64,000 bases of DNA, from the NCBI GenBank assembly GCA_947482665.1, contig CANKJK010000001.1, positions 345,582-409,581 on the forward strand, in the 5' to 3' direction. This stretch comes from Acidobacteriota bacterium (GTDB lineage Bacteria > Acidobacteriota > Vicinamibacteria > Vicinamibacterales > UBA2999). Both the position numbers and the translations under genes were made by a program. Of this stretch, positions 46,499 to 56,404 are shown piece after piece. The notes beneath the pieces are model-generated. The model searched no databases and was not told the origin of the DNA. It saw only the letters and a list, made by a program, of their open reading frames with translations. Within the stretch, counting starts at the first letter, position 1; each line of letters begins with the position of its first letter.

Positions 46499-47511
46499 CC
46501 AGGCTCAACGTCCTCATCACCGCCGCCTCACGGCGCGTGCCGCTGGTGCGGGCGTTCCGCGCCGCATTGACCAGGGCCGGAGTGTCGGGGCGCGTGATTG
46601 TCACGGATGTGAACCCGCTGTCACCGGCCGTCTTCGAGGCCGACCGCGCCTACGCTGTACCACTGGCGAGCACGCCGTCCTACCTGCCGGAACTGCTCTC
46701 GCTCTGCGATCTCGAGGACATCGGCCTGGTCGTCCCGACCATTGATGACGAGTTGCCGCTCTTCGCGGCGGCGGAGTCCGCGTTCCGGTCGCGAGGTGTC
46801 CTGACGGCCTGGTCACCGGCCGAGACCGTGCGCATCTGCAACGACAAGTATCTGACCGCGATGCACCTGGCGGCCCATGGCATCGCGGTGGCCAGGTCGG
46901 TGCTGCCGACAGAACGCGCGTCGGACATGGGTTTGCCCCTCTTCATCAAGCCACGTGGCGGCCGGGGCGGCATCGGTGCGTTCCCGGTGCGCTCCGAGCG
47001 GGAACTGGCCTTCTTCGTGGACTATGTCCCCGAAGCCGTGGTTCAGGAGTATCTCGACGGACCGGAATTCACCATCGATGTGCTCTGCGGCCTCGACGGC
47101 GTGCCGCTATCGATCGTGCCGCGCGAGCGCGTCGTCATCCGGGCCGGGGTCAGCGACCGGGGCCGCACAGTCAACGACCCCGCACTGATCGCACTCGCCG
47201 CACGCGTGTGTCGCGCGCTCCGGTTCGCAGGGCCGCTCAACATCCAGTGCCGCGTCCACAAGGGCACACCGGTGGTGTTTGAAATCAATGCGCGGTTCTC
47301 TGGCGGGATTCCCCTCACCATTGCCGCCGGCGCCGACTTTCCCGCCATGCTGATCGACCTCGCACTCGGCCGCGAGGTTCGGCCGCAGGTGGGAGCCTTC
47401 CGCGATGGCCTGTGGATGACGAACTACGAGACGGCCATCTTTCTGGACGAGGTCCAGTTGGCATCACCGCCGCTACGGGAGCGGCCCGTCCCCCTTCAGG
47501 AGGTTGCATGA
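46495..47511 (+). CDS. ATP-grasp (CarB/PylC-like) ligase
   Basis: VVQEYLDGPEFTIDVLCGLDG; VVFEINARFSGGIPLTIAAGADFP. Confidence 0.85.
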   Translation: MTRLNVLITAASRRVPLVRAFRAALTRAGVSGRVIVTDVNPLSPAVFEADRAYAVPLASTPSYLPELLSLCDLEDIGLVVPTIDDELPLFAAAESAFRSRGVLTAWSPAETVRICNDKYLTAMHLAAHGIAVARSVLPTERASDMGLPLFIKPRGGRGGIGAFPVRSERELAFFVDYVPEAVVQEYLDGPEFTIDVLCGLDGVPLSIVPRERVVIRAGVSDRGRTVNDPALIALAARVCRALRFAGPLNIQCRVHKGTPVVFEINARFSGGIPLTIAAGADFPAMLIDLALGREVRPQVGAFRDGLWMTNYETAIFLDEVQLASPPLRERPVPLQEVA

Positions 47512-48197
47512 CCGGGACAGTCGGAATCGTCCTGCAGGCGCGCCTGGCGTCTGCTCGTCTGCCATTCAAGGCGATCGCACCGATCGCCGGCCAGCCCCTG
47601 CTGGTGCACTGCATCGAGCGCCTGCAGGCCGGGGGCCGCGCGGACGTCATCCTCGCCACGACCGATCGGCCGGAGGATGACGCACTCGCGATGCTGGCCG
47701 TCTCACATGGCGCGCGGGTGTATCGCGGCGACGCCACGGATGTGCTGGCGCGTTACCTCGGCGCGGCGGAGGCCTTCGGCCTCGACTACGTGATCCGCGC
47801 GACCGGCGACAACCCGGCCGTGGAGTGTGGCGGCCCGGGCCGCGTACTGGATGCCCTTGCCGGTGGGGCGGATTACGTCATCGAAGAGGGGTTGCCCTAT
47901 GGCACCTGCGTCGAGGGCATGACCCGCGCCGCACTGGCGCGCGCCGTGCGCGACTGCCACCGGCCCCAGGACCGGGAACATGTCACCCTGGGCATCCGGG
48001 AGGCACCGGAGCGATTCCGCGTTCAGGCGCTTGAGGCGCCGGTCGGCCTGCGCCGACCCGATCTGCGACTCACGGTCGATACCCGTGCCGACCTGCTCTA
48101 CATGCGCGACCTGTTCCGCGCGGTCGCTGAGGCGATGCCGCCGCTGTCGAGGCTGATCGCGGCCGCCGACACCTTCCAGCGGAGGGAGGCGGCGTAA
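47508..48197 (+). CDS. SpsF-like nucleotidyltransferase/glycosyltransferase
   Basis: IVLQARLASARLPFKAIAPIAGQPLLVHCIERL; YVIRATGDNPAV; LRLTVDTRADLLYMRDLF. Confidence 0.88.
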   Translation: MTGTVGIVLQARLASARLPFKAIAPIAGQPLLVHCIERLQAGGRADVILATTDRPEDDALAMLAVSHGARVYRGDATDVLARYLGAAEAFGLDYVIRATGDNPAVECGGPGRVLDALAGGADYVIEEGLPYGTCVEGMTRAALARAVRDCHRPQDREHVTLGIREAPERFRVQALEAPVGLRRPDLRLTVDTRADLLYMRDLFRAVAEAMPPLSRLIAAADTFQRREAA

Positions 48198-49021
48198 TGC
48201 CACGATGGGTCAGTCGGGCCGACTTCGCCTCACTGGCGGCGGTGCCCGTCGGCGTGCTCTGCATTCTGGTGGGGCAGAAGCTCCAGGGCGGGAACGTGTC
48301 GGCGCTGCTGCACGGCGCGGCGGCGCTGATCGTCTTTGGTGGCACCGCGGGTGCCGTGCTCCTGTCCCATTCGCCGGGACATACCGTACGCGCGCTCGGC
48401 AGCGCCTTCAAGACGTTCCGGCACGAGGCGCGGCAGATGCCGGCGCTGGGAGCCCGCATGACGGCGTTGGCGATGCGGGCACACCGGCGCGGCATTCAGG
48501 CGCTGGAGCCTGAACTGGCGGACGAGCGTGATGCCTTCCTGCGCAGCGGTCTCTCATTGGTCATTGACGGGGCCTCGGGCCGCGAACTGGGTCAGGTGCT
48601 CGCGGTGGAACGCCATGCGGCGGACACGCAGGATGAAGCGTGCGCGCGCGTCTGGGAGTCCGCGGCCGGCTATGCGCCGACGCTGGGCATTCTCGGCGCC
48701 GTGCTCGGTCTCATCGAGGTGATGCAGCATCTGCGCTCGCCCGAAGCGCTCGGCACCGGGATTGCGACCGCCTTTGTCTCGACCGTCTATGGTGTGGCTT
48801 CGGCGAACCTGTTGTTCCTGCCGATCGCCGGACGCCTCCGAGAGCGCGCCGCGCTGGGGTCCCGGCAGCGGGAGCTCATCGCCGAGGGCCTGCTGGCCAT
48901 CAGCGACGGTGCGAGCCCCCGATTGGTGGCGGACCGGATTCGCCCCCTCGCGCCAGGCACGCCGCCGGTCGAGGAGATCGCGGCACGGCTCCATGCTGCC
49001 GTCCCGCAGAGGCTGGCGTGA
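48197..49021 (+). CDS. motA: Flagellar motor stator protein MotA
   Basis: YAPTLGILGAVLGLIEVMQHLRSPEALGTGIATAFVSTVYGVASANLLFLPIA. Confidence 0.92.
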   Translation: MPRWVSRADFASLAAVPVGVLCILVGQKLQGGNVSALLHGAAALIVFGGTAGAVLLSHSPGHTVRALGSAFKTFRHEARQMPALGARMTALAMRAHRRGIQALEPELADERDAFLRSGLSLVIDGASGRELGQVLAVERHAADTQDEACARVWESAAGYAPTLGILGAVLGLIEVMQHLRSPEALGTGIATAFVSTVYGVASANLLFLPIAGRLRERAALGSRQRELIAEGLLAISDGASPRLVADRIRPLAPGTPPVEEIAARLHAAVPQRLA

Positions 49022-49023
49022 CC

Positions 49024-49734
49024 ATGCGCAGCACTTTGCCTCGCGCGGCCTCCACTGACCGCTGGATCCTCCCCTATGCGGATCTGGTCACGCTCCTGCT
49101 GGCCTTCTTCGTCACGCTCTACGCCGTGTCGCGGGTGGACCTTGACCGGTTCGAGCCGGCCTCGACCGCGCTTCAGGCGGCCTTCGACGGGAACAGCCGT
49201 CAGGCGCCAGCGACAGCCGGGCCGCCTCGGCTCGTCTCGCCACCGCGCGTCGTGGCCGGGACTCCGCTTGACGCCATTCAGCAACGGCTCGAGGGCGCCA
49301 TTGCGCTGGCCGGACTTGAGGGCCGCGTGGGGCTGGTCCGGGATGAGCGGGGCGTCGTGCTGACCTTGCCCGAGTCCGCGGCCTTTGATTCCGGGCGGGC
49401 CGACCTGACTGGCCGGACCGCTGCGCTGCTCGCCGATGTAGGGCGGGAGTTGCGGCCCATCGACAACGATGTGCGGGTGGAAGGGCACACAGACGACCAG
49501 CCGGTGGCGGGCGGGGGGTACCGCTCCAACTGGGATCTGTCGACCGCACGCGCGAGCGCGGTCGTTGCGTTGTTCATTGAGCGCGCCGGCGTCCAGCCAA
49601 CCCGCCTCTCGGCAGCGGGCTACGGAGAGTTCCATCCCCGTGTCCCGAACACGAGCGCGGAGTCCCGCGCGCTGAACCGCCGTGTGGACATCGTGATCCT
49701 GTCCTCGAAGGCCCGCGAGGTCTCTCGTGATTGA
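49024..49734 (+). CDS. motB: Flagellar motor stator protein MotB
   Basis: WILPYADLVTLLLAFFVTLYAVSRVDLDRF; OmpA domain VEGHTDDQPVAGGGYRSNWDLSTARA. Confidence 0.95.
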   Translation: MRSTLPRAASTDRWILPYADLVTLLLAFFVTLYAVSRVDLDRFEPASTALQAAFDGNSRQAPATAGPPRLVSPPRVVAGTPLDAIQQRLEGAIALAGLEGRVGLVRDERGVVLTLPESAAFDSGRADLTGRTAALLADVGRELRPIDNDVRVEGHTDDQPVAGGGYRSNWDLSTARASAVVALFIERAGVQPTRLSAAGYGEFHPRVPNTSAESRALNRRVDIVILSSKAREVSRD

Positions 49735-50848
49735 ACTCGACAGCCAGCTGACCAGCGAGATCCTGGGTCGTGCCACGCGGCCCGTACTGGCCGATGAGAC
49801 GCGCACAGCCCTTCAGGGGCGCACCGTTCTCATCACCGGAGCCGGCGGCTCCATCGGGAGCGAACTGGCGCGACAGGTGGCTGCCTGCGGACCACGCGGG
49901 CTAACGCTGCTGGACCAGTCCGAATATCACCTCTTTCAGATCGAGGCCGAGGTGCGGCGGCGCTGGTCCGCGGTGGCCCTCCGCGCTGTACTCGGCGATA
50001 TCACCCGGGCGGCGGATGTGGCCGAGGCCTTCGACGGCGCGCCTGAGATCGCGTTGCACGCCGCCGCGTACAAGCATGTGACGATGGCCGAACGGGCGAT
50101 CGTGGCGGCCGCTCGCGTCAATGTGCTGGGCACGGCGATGGTCCTCGAGGCCGCCCGCCGGGCCGGGAGCCGGATGGTGCTCGTCTCAAGCGACAAGGCC
50201 GCGGAACCCGCCAGTGTGATGGGCGCGACCAAACGCATGGCCGAAATGCTCGTGCTGGCCAGCGGGGAAGCCGGGCAACGGGCCGTGGTGCGGTTCGGTA
50301 ATGTCCTGGGGAGCAGTGGCAGCGTGCTGGAACTGATGGTGCGTGCCATCGAGCAGGGCGCGCCGATTCCGGTGACAGACCCCTCCGCGACCCGATACTT
50401 CATGACGGTCAGCGAGGCCGTCTCGCTCGTGCTGACGGCCGGTTGCGGCCCGCACCAGAGCGACGTCTTCTGGGTCGATATGGGCGAGCCGATCCGGATC
50501 GGCGACCTGGCCGCGCGTGTTGAGCGCTGGGCCCGGTCGCAGGGCCGGACGTTCCCAGGCACGCGCGTCATCGGACTCCGCGACGGGGAGAAGCGTGACG
50601 AGCAGCTCACCACCCAGGGGCTGGAGATGACCCCCACCCTGAATCCCCATGTCTGGACAGCCCGACAGACGCCGATCGACGTGACGGAACTCACGGCCGC
50701 CGTGGAACAGCTCTCGACGGCCGTTGAACACGGTGATGCCGCCAGCGTGCTCGAGGCACTGGTGGACGGCGTACCGGACTTCATACCCGCGGCCGCCACC
50801 TGTGCCCGGGTCCTCCCCAGGCCAGTTGCGTTCGCCGAAGCCGCCTGA
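49727..50848 (+). CDS. UDP-GlcNAc 4,6-dehydratase-like (LegB/CapD/FlaA1 family)
   Basis: VLITGAGGSIGSELARQV; LHAAAYKHVTMAE; VSSDKAAEPASVMGATKRMAE. Confidence 0.9.
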   Translation: MIELDSQLTSEILGRATRPVLADETRTALQGRTVLITGAGGSIGSELARQVAACGPRGLTLLDQSEYHLFQIEAEVRRRWSAVALRAVLGDITRAADVAEAFDGAPEIALHAAAYKHVTMAERAIVAAARVNVLGTAMVLEAARRAGSRMVLVSSDKAAEPASVMGATKRMAEMLVLASGEAGQRAVVRFGNVLGSSGSVLELMVRAIEQGAPIPVTDPSATRYFMTVSEAVSLVLTAGCGPHQSDVFWVDMGEPIRIGDLAARVERWARSQGRTFPGTRVIGLRDGEKRDEQLTTQGLEMTPTLNPHVWTARQTPIDVTELTAAVEQLSTAVEHGDAASVLEALVDGVPDFIPAAATCARVLPRPVAFAEAA

Positions 50849-50879
50849 CGCCCTGGTGACCGTCCACCGGACAGCCCCT

Positions 50880-50897
50880 GTCGGCCGTCCGGCCGCT
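50880..50897. promoter_or_regulatory. Palindrome-like element upstream of sigma54 site
   Basis: GTCGGCCGTCCGGCCGCT; shares 16 nt with reverse complement of 42472-42489. Confidence 0.4.
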
Positions 50898-50976
50898 TCG
50901 GTGTCCCAGCCGGCATTCCAGGCCAGCGCTCTCTGAAACTGGCCACATTTCGGACGATTGCCTTCAAGGGCAAGTT

Positions 50977-50993
50977 CGGCACCGGTCTTGCTC
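50977..50993 (+). promoter_or_regulatory. Candidate sigma54 promoter for second glycan operon
   Basis: CGGCACCGGTCTTGCTC; correct spacing, TTGCT. Confidence 0.7.
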
Positions 50994-51049
50994 TCTTGCT
51001 CTCTGCGATGCCACCAGAAGGTGGCCATGCTTTCAAGGAGCGCGTGCAG

Positions 51050-51976
51050 ATGAAAGTGCTGGTAACCGGAGGGGCGGGCTACATCGGGTCGTTGGTGTGT
51101 CCGATGCTGCTCGACGAAGGCCACGATGTGGTCCTGCTCGACAACTTCATGTGGGGGATCCATCCCATTCTCCACTTCGTGACCCACCCCCGGCTCACCG
51201 TCATGGACGGCGATATCCGCGACCGGGCCACCGTTGCCGCGGCCATGTCCGGAGCGGACGCGGTGATTCACCTGGCGGCGATCGTGGGCTATCCGGCCTG
51301 CTCCGCGGATCCGATGCTGGCCAAGTCCACGAATGTGGATGGCACGCGTCATCTGTGCGACCTGGCGTCGCCGAACCAGGCGCTCATCTTTGCCAGCACC
51401 GGCAGCACCTACGGCCAGTGCGACACCATTTGCACCGAGGAGACGCCCATCAATCCCCTGACGCTCTACGGTCGGACCAAGCGGGATGCCGAACAGATGA
51501 TCGTCGACAAGGGCGGCATCGGGCTGCGCTTCGCCACGGTGTTCGGCCTCAGTCCGCGCCTGCGGCTGGATCTGATCGTCAACGACTTCTGCTACCAGGC
51601 CTATCACCAGCGCCAGATCGTGCTGTTTGAGGGCCACCACCGGCGCACCTTCCTCCACGCGAGGGACGCGGCGCTCGTGTATCCGTTCACGCTGGCTCGC
51701 TTTGACCAGATGAAGGGTGACGTGTTCAACGTCGGTTCCTCGTCCATGAACTTCACCAAGGCCGAGATCGCGCGGAAGGTGCAGGCCATCCAGCCCTTCT
51801 ACCTGCACGAAGCGTCGGTGGGTGAGGACCTCGATAAGCGCAACTACGAAGTGTCCTACGACAAGATTCACCGCCTCGGGTACGACGCCACCGTGTCGAT
51901 GGAGGAGGGTATCGCCGAGGTCCTTCGCGTGGTCCCACACATCCGCCAGCGCTCTGAGTGGCGCAACGCCGCGTAG
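51050..51976 (+). CDS. NAD-dependent sugar epimerase/dehydratase (SDR)
   Basis: MKVLVTGGAGYIGSLVCPMLLDEGHDVVLLDN; SD AAGGAG upstream. Confidence 0.9.
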   Translation: MKVLVTGGAGYIGSLVCPMLLDEGHDVVLLDNFMWGIHPILHFVTHPRLTVMDGDIRDRATVAAAMSGADAVIHLAAIVGYPACSADPMLAKSTNVDGTRHLCDLASPNQALIFASTGSTYGQCDTICTEETPINPLTLYGRTKRDAEQMIVDKGGIGLRFATVFGLSPRLRLDLIVNDFCYQAYHQRQIVLFEGHHRRTFLHARDAALVYPFTLARFDQMKGDVFNVGSSSMNFTKAEIARKVQAIQPFYLHEASVGEDLDKRNYEVSYDKIHRLGYDATVSMEEGIAEVLRVVPHIRQRSEWRNAA

Positions 51977-51987
51977 GGGAGACCGTC

Positions 51988-52929
51988 ATGCGCTATCTCG
52001 TCACCGGAGGATCCGGATTTCTCGGCCGCGCGCTGGTATCGCGCTTGAAGGCGGCCGGTCACGACGTCGTCACGCCGGCGTCCAAGGACTATGACCTGAC
52101 CGTACTCGCCGAGGCACGGGCCTGCTTCGAGACGGCCCGGCCCGACCGCATCATCCACTCCGCCGCCTACTACGGTGGCCTGGGGATCAACCAGGTCGAA
52201 CCCGCGACGATCTATTACCGCAACCTCGTCATGGGAGCGAATGTCTTTGAGGCCGCCCGGCAGACGGGCAGTATCGAGAAGGTCGTCGTGGTCGGCACGG
52301 CCTGCTCCTATCCCGGACAGATCAGCGATCTGATGCGGGAGGAGCAGTTGTGGGAAGGTGCCGTGCATCCGAGCGTCGAGAACTACGGCTTCACCAAGAA
52401 GATCATGTCGGTCCAGGGCCGGGCCTATCGCAAGCAATACGGACTGCGGTCGTGCCACCTGATTCTCACCAATCTCTACGGTCCGTGGGACAGCTACAAC
52501 CCGCACCGGTCGCATGTCGTCGCGGCACTCGTCCGCAAGTTTGTCGAGGCCAAGCTCTCGGCCGCGAAGCATGTGCCGCTCTGGGGCACGGGCCGTGCCG
52601 TGCGGGAGTTCCTCTACGTGGAGGACTGCGCGGACGCCATCCTCGAAGCCGCCGACCGCTATGAGGAGACGGACCTGCCGCTCAATATCGGCACCGGCAT
52701 TGGCACCACCATCAAGGAGCTGAGCGAGACCGTCGCGGACCTGACCGGGTTCACGGGCGACCTGGTGTGGGAGACCGAGAAGCCGGACGGGCAGGCGCGC
52801 AAGATTCTGGACCCGAGCCGTGCGCGCGAGATCCTGAACTGGCGGCCGACGCACTCGCTGCGCGACGGACTGGCCAAGACCATCGCCTGGTACGAATCCA
52901 ACAAACTCGTCGCCGACGCACGCTGGTAG
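51988..52929 (+). CDS. GDP-L-fucose synthase-like NAD-dependent epimerase
   Basis: MRYLVTGGSGFLGRALVSRLKAAGHDV; HSAAYYGGLGINQVEPATIYYRN; NYGFTKK; GTGRAVREFLYVEDCADAIL. Confidence 0.9.
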   Translation: MRYLVTGGSGFLGRALVSRLKAAGHDVVTPASKDYDLTVLAEARACFETARPDRIIHSAAYYGGLGINQVEPATIYYRNLVMGANVFEAARQTGSIEKVVVVGTACSYPGQISDLMREEQLWEGAVHPSVENYGFTKKIMSVQGRAYRKQYGLRSCHLILTNLYGPWDSYNPHRSHVVAALVRKFVEAKLSAAKHVPLWGTGRAVREFLYVEDCADAILEAADRYEETDLPLNIGTGIGTTIKELSETVADLTGFTGDLVWETEKPDGQARKILDPSRAREILNWRPTHSLRDGLAKTIAWYESNKLVADARW

Positions 52930-52931
52930 CC

Positions 52932-55049
52932 ATGCTCGAGATCGTCATCGCGGCTCGCAACGACGACTACGGCGGCCAGGACTTCCATGAGCGGCTGTGC
53001 GCCGCCGCCACCCACAACCATCGCGTGCTGGATGCGGCGGGCATCGCCCATCGCTTCACGCTGGTGGAGTGGAATCCGCTGCCCGGCCGCAGGCCCCTGC
53101 TCGATATCATCCGGGAGTCGCTGCCGTGGTGGCACGCGGGCATCACCGTCGATCCCGCCTGGCATCAGGCGCTCTCGACCAACCCGCGGCTGCAGTTCAT
53201 GGAGTTCTTCGCCAAGAACGCGGCGGTGCGCCGCAGCGCGGCCGACCTGATCCTGACCACGAACTCCGACGTCTTCCTGTCGACGGAGCTCGTCCAGGCC
53301 CTGACGAGCACCCGGTGGGATGACCACGTCGTCTATCGGGCGGTCCGGGTGGACATCGACCGGTACTCACCGTGGCGGGAGGGCGAGCGGGTGTTCGCCG
53401 ATGAGCAGTACCAGCTTCGCGTGAACGATCTGCAGCCGCCTGACTATGGCAATTCCGCCGGAGACTTCCTGCTCCTCACTCGAGCGGCGTGGCACGATCT
53501 GGGTGCCTTCAACGAGCGCGTGCGCTACGCCAAGATCCACAAGGACGGACAGTTCTGCATCCACGCGCGCCTGCGCGGGTTTGCCTTCGAGACCCTGGGC
53601 CGGATTTATCACATCGATCACGACGGGTCGTATGCGAATGCCGGAGCCATGCGCGGGTCACCCGATGCGCCCTATGGCCCTGAATGGGACTACCGGAGTG
53701 GGTACACGAATCCCCGGAGCTGGGGTGTGTCGAGCGCCGTGGAGGTACCGGGACCCGAGGGAACGCTTCGGCTCCGGCACCCCGAGGATGCCGGGCCGGC
53801 CCTGTCGATCCTGCTCCTGACCGAGGGCCGTGAGACCTCGGCCCCGGACCTGGGCCAGTCACCGGTCGAGATCATCGCCGCTCCGATGTCCGCTGGCGTG
53901 GCGCCAGCGGTCAATGCCGCGTTGGCACGGGCTCGCGGGCGTGTGGTGATCATCACCAGCGACAGCACGCTCGCCGCCTTCGGCGGCCGCGCGACGGTGC
54001 TCGACGCCCTCTCAGGTGGCGCTGTGCCTGGACTCTTTGTGCCCCGCGGCTTCCTGCGGCATGACCCCAGCCTGGGTGCGCTCCCCATGGCGGGTTCACC
54101 CATTGGCATCAGGCGGGATGTCCTTGACGCGCTGATCGATCTGGATGAAAGCGCGGCGGCACCCGTCCCGGCCTTCTGGCTGCTCGCCTCGGAGGCATCC
54201 GCTCCCGGTGAGGTGGGCCACAGCGGAGTGGTGGCGGATGGGCTGACCCTGGCCGTGCCTCCAGATCTGGCGGTGCGCACCCTCCTGCGCCGCGGCCAGA
54301 CTCCCGATGCCGCCCTGATCAGTGACACCGTGCGGCACGGCTCGGTTGCCGCCGCAGTTGAGGCGATGCGAGCCTGGGTGGCGTCCCTTGAGGCATCCCG
54401 TATTGCCGTGGTCGGCCCAGACTGGGCGACGGCCCTCTTCCTCGAAGCCCTCGTCGACAGCGGCCGTGAGCTCGTGGGCGTGTTTACGGGTGTCGACGGG
54501 GAAGCGCACAGCTGGCGGTGGGGTGAGCAGCTTCGGCCGCTGTCGGAGCTGGCGACGTGCGACGTTGACGTCATCGTGTGTGGGCGCGCGATTCCGGCGT
54601 GGGCGATCCCGATGGGGATTCCGGTTCGCGTCCTCGACGGCGCGGGCGCGACGTCGGCACCACCAGCTGAGCTCGATCTGCTGCGGCGGGCGCAGGCCCG
54701 CGACCTTGCGTCGGCCAGGACGGACGCCGTGCTGTGCAGGCTGGCGGCGCTCCGCGCGCTCGAAGGCACCGGCCTCTGGAGCCATTGGTATGACGCTGCC
54801 CAGTTGGTCGAGCGTCAGGGCAACCCGCGGATGGCGCTCGAGTTCCTCATGCAGGTCACCGGGAACAGCGCCGATGCGGCGCTCGCCGACCGTGCGGCCT
54901 TTCACGTCGGGCGTCTCCTCATAGAGGCCGGTCGTCCGGCCGAGGCGATTCCGGCCCTGTCGCGGGTCCTGAGCCGGACGCCGCACCACAAGGCCGCACG
55001 CGCCCTGCTTACCCGGGCGGAGGCCGCGTCGCTCGCGGTGGCTGGATGA
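52932..55049 (+). CDS. Large glycosyltransferase-like protein with C-terminal TPR-like repeats
   Basis: LEIVIAARNDDYGGQDF; LILTTNSDVFLS; C-terminal FHVGRLLIEAGRPAEAIPALSRVLSRTPHHKAARALL. Confidence 0.7.
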   Translation: MLEIVIAARNDDYGGQDFHERLCAAATHNHRVLDAAGIAHRFTLVEWNPLPGRRPLLDIIRESLPWWHAGITVDPAWHQALSTNPRLQFMEFFAKNAAVRRSAADLILTTNSDVFLSTELVQALTSTRWDDHVVYRAVRVDIDRYSPWREGERVFADEQYQLRVNDLQPPDYGNSAGDFLLLTRAAWHDLGAFNERVRYAKIHKDGQFCIHARLRGFAFETLGRIYHIDHDGSYANAGAMRGSPDAPYGPEWDYRSGYTNPRSWGVSSAVEVPGPEGTLRLRHPEDAGPALSILLLTEGRETSAPDLGQSPVEIIAAPMSAGVAPAVNAALARARGRVVIITSDSTLAAFGGRATVLDALSGGAVPGLFVPRGFLRHDPSLGALPMAGSPIGIRRDVLDALIDLDESAAAPVPAFWLLASEASAPGEVGHSGVVADGLTLAVPPDLAVRTLLRRGQTPDAALISDTVRHGSVAAAVEAMRAWVASLEASRIAVVGPDWATALFLEALVDSGRELVGVFTGVDGEAHSWRWGEQLRPLSELATCDVDVIVCGRAIPAWAIPMGIPVRVLDGAGATSAPPAELDLLRRAQARDLASARTDAVLCRLAALRALEGTGLWSHWYDAAQLVERQGNPRMALEFLMQVTGNSADAALADRAAFHVGRLLIEAGRPAEAIPALSRVLSRTPHHKAARALLTRAEAASLAVAG

Positions 55050-56404
55050 CACACGCGCGACCTCGCCGGCACCGGGACCTCCAGAACGCGGACTACGCCG
55101 AGTGGCGACAGTTCCTCCGCACGACCGACACCTGGAGCCGCACCGACATCGAGCGCTACCAGTTGGAGGCCATTCAACGGCTGGTCGCTCGCGCCTCGAC
55201 GCAGACGACCGGATACCGGTCTCTGTTTGACAACGCCGGCGTCGGCCCGGGCGACATCGCGACGCTCGCCGATGTCCGCCGACTGCCGTATGTCACGAAG
55301 GAGATGCTGCGGGACGCTCTCGCCGCGTATACAGCCACCACCGAGGGCTGCGACTACGTCACCACAGGTGGAAGCACGGGCATTCCATTCGGCATGTACC
55401 GGACGCCCCAAGCCTTCGCACGGGAGCTGGCCTCCAAGGCCCATCAGTACGAACGCCGGGGCTGGCAGGAGGGCGACCCTCAACTGGTGCTGCGCGGTCT
55501 GCCAATCGACACGCCGGATCACACGGCCCTGGTCGACGACCTGAACGAGCTCCGCTGCTCGTCCTATCACCTGGTGCCTGATGCGATGGATGGCTACGTC
55601 GCCGTTGCACGGGCCTATGAGCCGCTGTGGCTGCGGTGCTATCCGTCCGCTGGGTGCCTGTTCGCCCGCCACGTGCTGGAGACCGGACAATCGATTCCGT
55701 CCCTTCGCGGAATTCTGTGTGCCTCTGAGAATCTGCTCCCGGAGCAGGAGTCCCTGTTGCGCGCGGCGTTCGGCGTGCCGGTGTTCAGCCACTACGGGCA
55801 CTACGAACTGGCGGCGCTTGCCGGATTCTGCGAACACACGTCGCGGTATCACGTGCTGCCGCAGTACGGCTACGTGGAACTCATCGGCACCGACGGGCTG
55901 CCGGTCACCACACCGGGCGGAGTCGGGGAGATCGTCGCTACATCCTTTCTGATGGACGCCACGCTGTTCATCCGCTATCGGACCCGAGACCTGGCCGTCT
56001 ACGCAGCAGACCACTGCGAGGCCTGCCATCGCCCGCATCAGCTGTGGGAGCGTGTTGAAGGGCGCCTGCAGGAATTCGTGCTCTCGGCCACCGGGCGGCT
56101 GATCTCCATGACCGCGATGAACATGCACACGCCAGTCTTCGATCCGCTCCGCCAATTCCAGTTCTATCAGGCGTCGCCCGGCGAGGTGGAGTTCCGGTAC
56201 GTGCCGAGGGCGGAAGGGGTCGCGGCCCCGGCACTCGACGCGATGCGGACCGCGCTGGGCCACAAGTTGGGCGCCGACATCCGGCTCTCCTTCCGCCAGG
56301 TGGACGACCTTCCGCCCACCGTGCGCGGCAAGCGCCGGTTCCTCATCCAGGACCTTCCGATCGAGACGCTCCACGGATCGGCGTCGGGACACCTCCATGG
56401 CTGA
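55046..56404 (+). CDS. PaaK/CapK-family adenylate-forming ligase-like protein
   Basis: YVTTGGSTGIPFGMYRTPQAF phosphate-binding motif; HYGHYELAALAGFC; IGTDGLPVTTPGGVGEIVATS. Confidence 0.85.
   Translation: MTHARPRRHRDLQNADYAEWRQFLRTTDTWSRTDIERYQLEAIQRLVARASTQTTGYRSLFDNAGVGPGDIATLADVRRLPYVTKEMLRDALAAYTATTEGCDYVTTGGSTGIPFGMYRTPQAFARELASKAHQYERRGWQEGDPQLVLRGLPIDTPDHTALVDDLNELRCSSYHLVPDAMDGYVAVARAYEPLWLRCYPSAGCLFARHVLETGQSIPSLRGILCASENLLPEQESLLRAAFGVPVFSHYGHYELAALAGFCEHTSRYHVLPQYGYVELIGTDGLPVTTPGGVGEIVATSFLMDATLFIRYRTRDLAVYAADHCEACHRPHQLWERVEGRLQEFVLSATGRLISMTAMNMHTPVFDPLRQFQFYQASPGEVEFRYVPRAEGVAAPALDAMRTALGHKLGADIRLSFRQVDDLPPTVRGKRRFLIQDLPIETLHGSASGHLHG

Noticed and set aside
50186-51940. 584-aa minus-strand ORF
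   Set aside because: Antisense to the dehydratase and epimerase genes and spans their promoter; no recognisable domain
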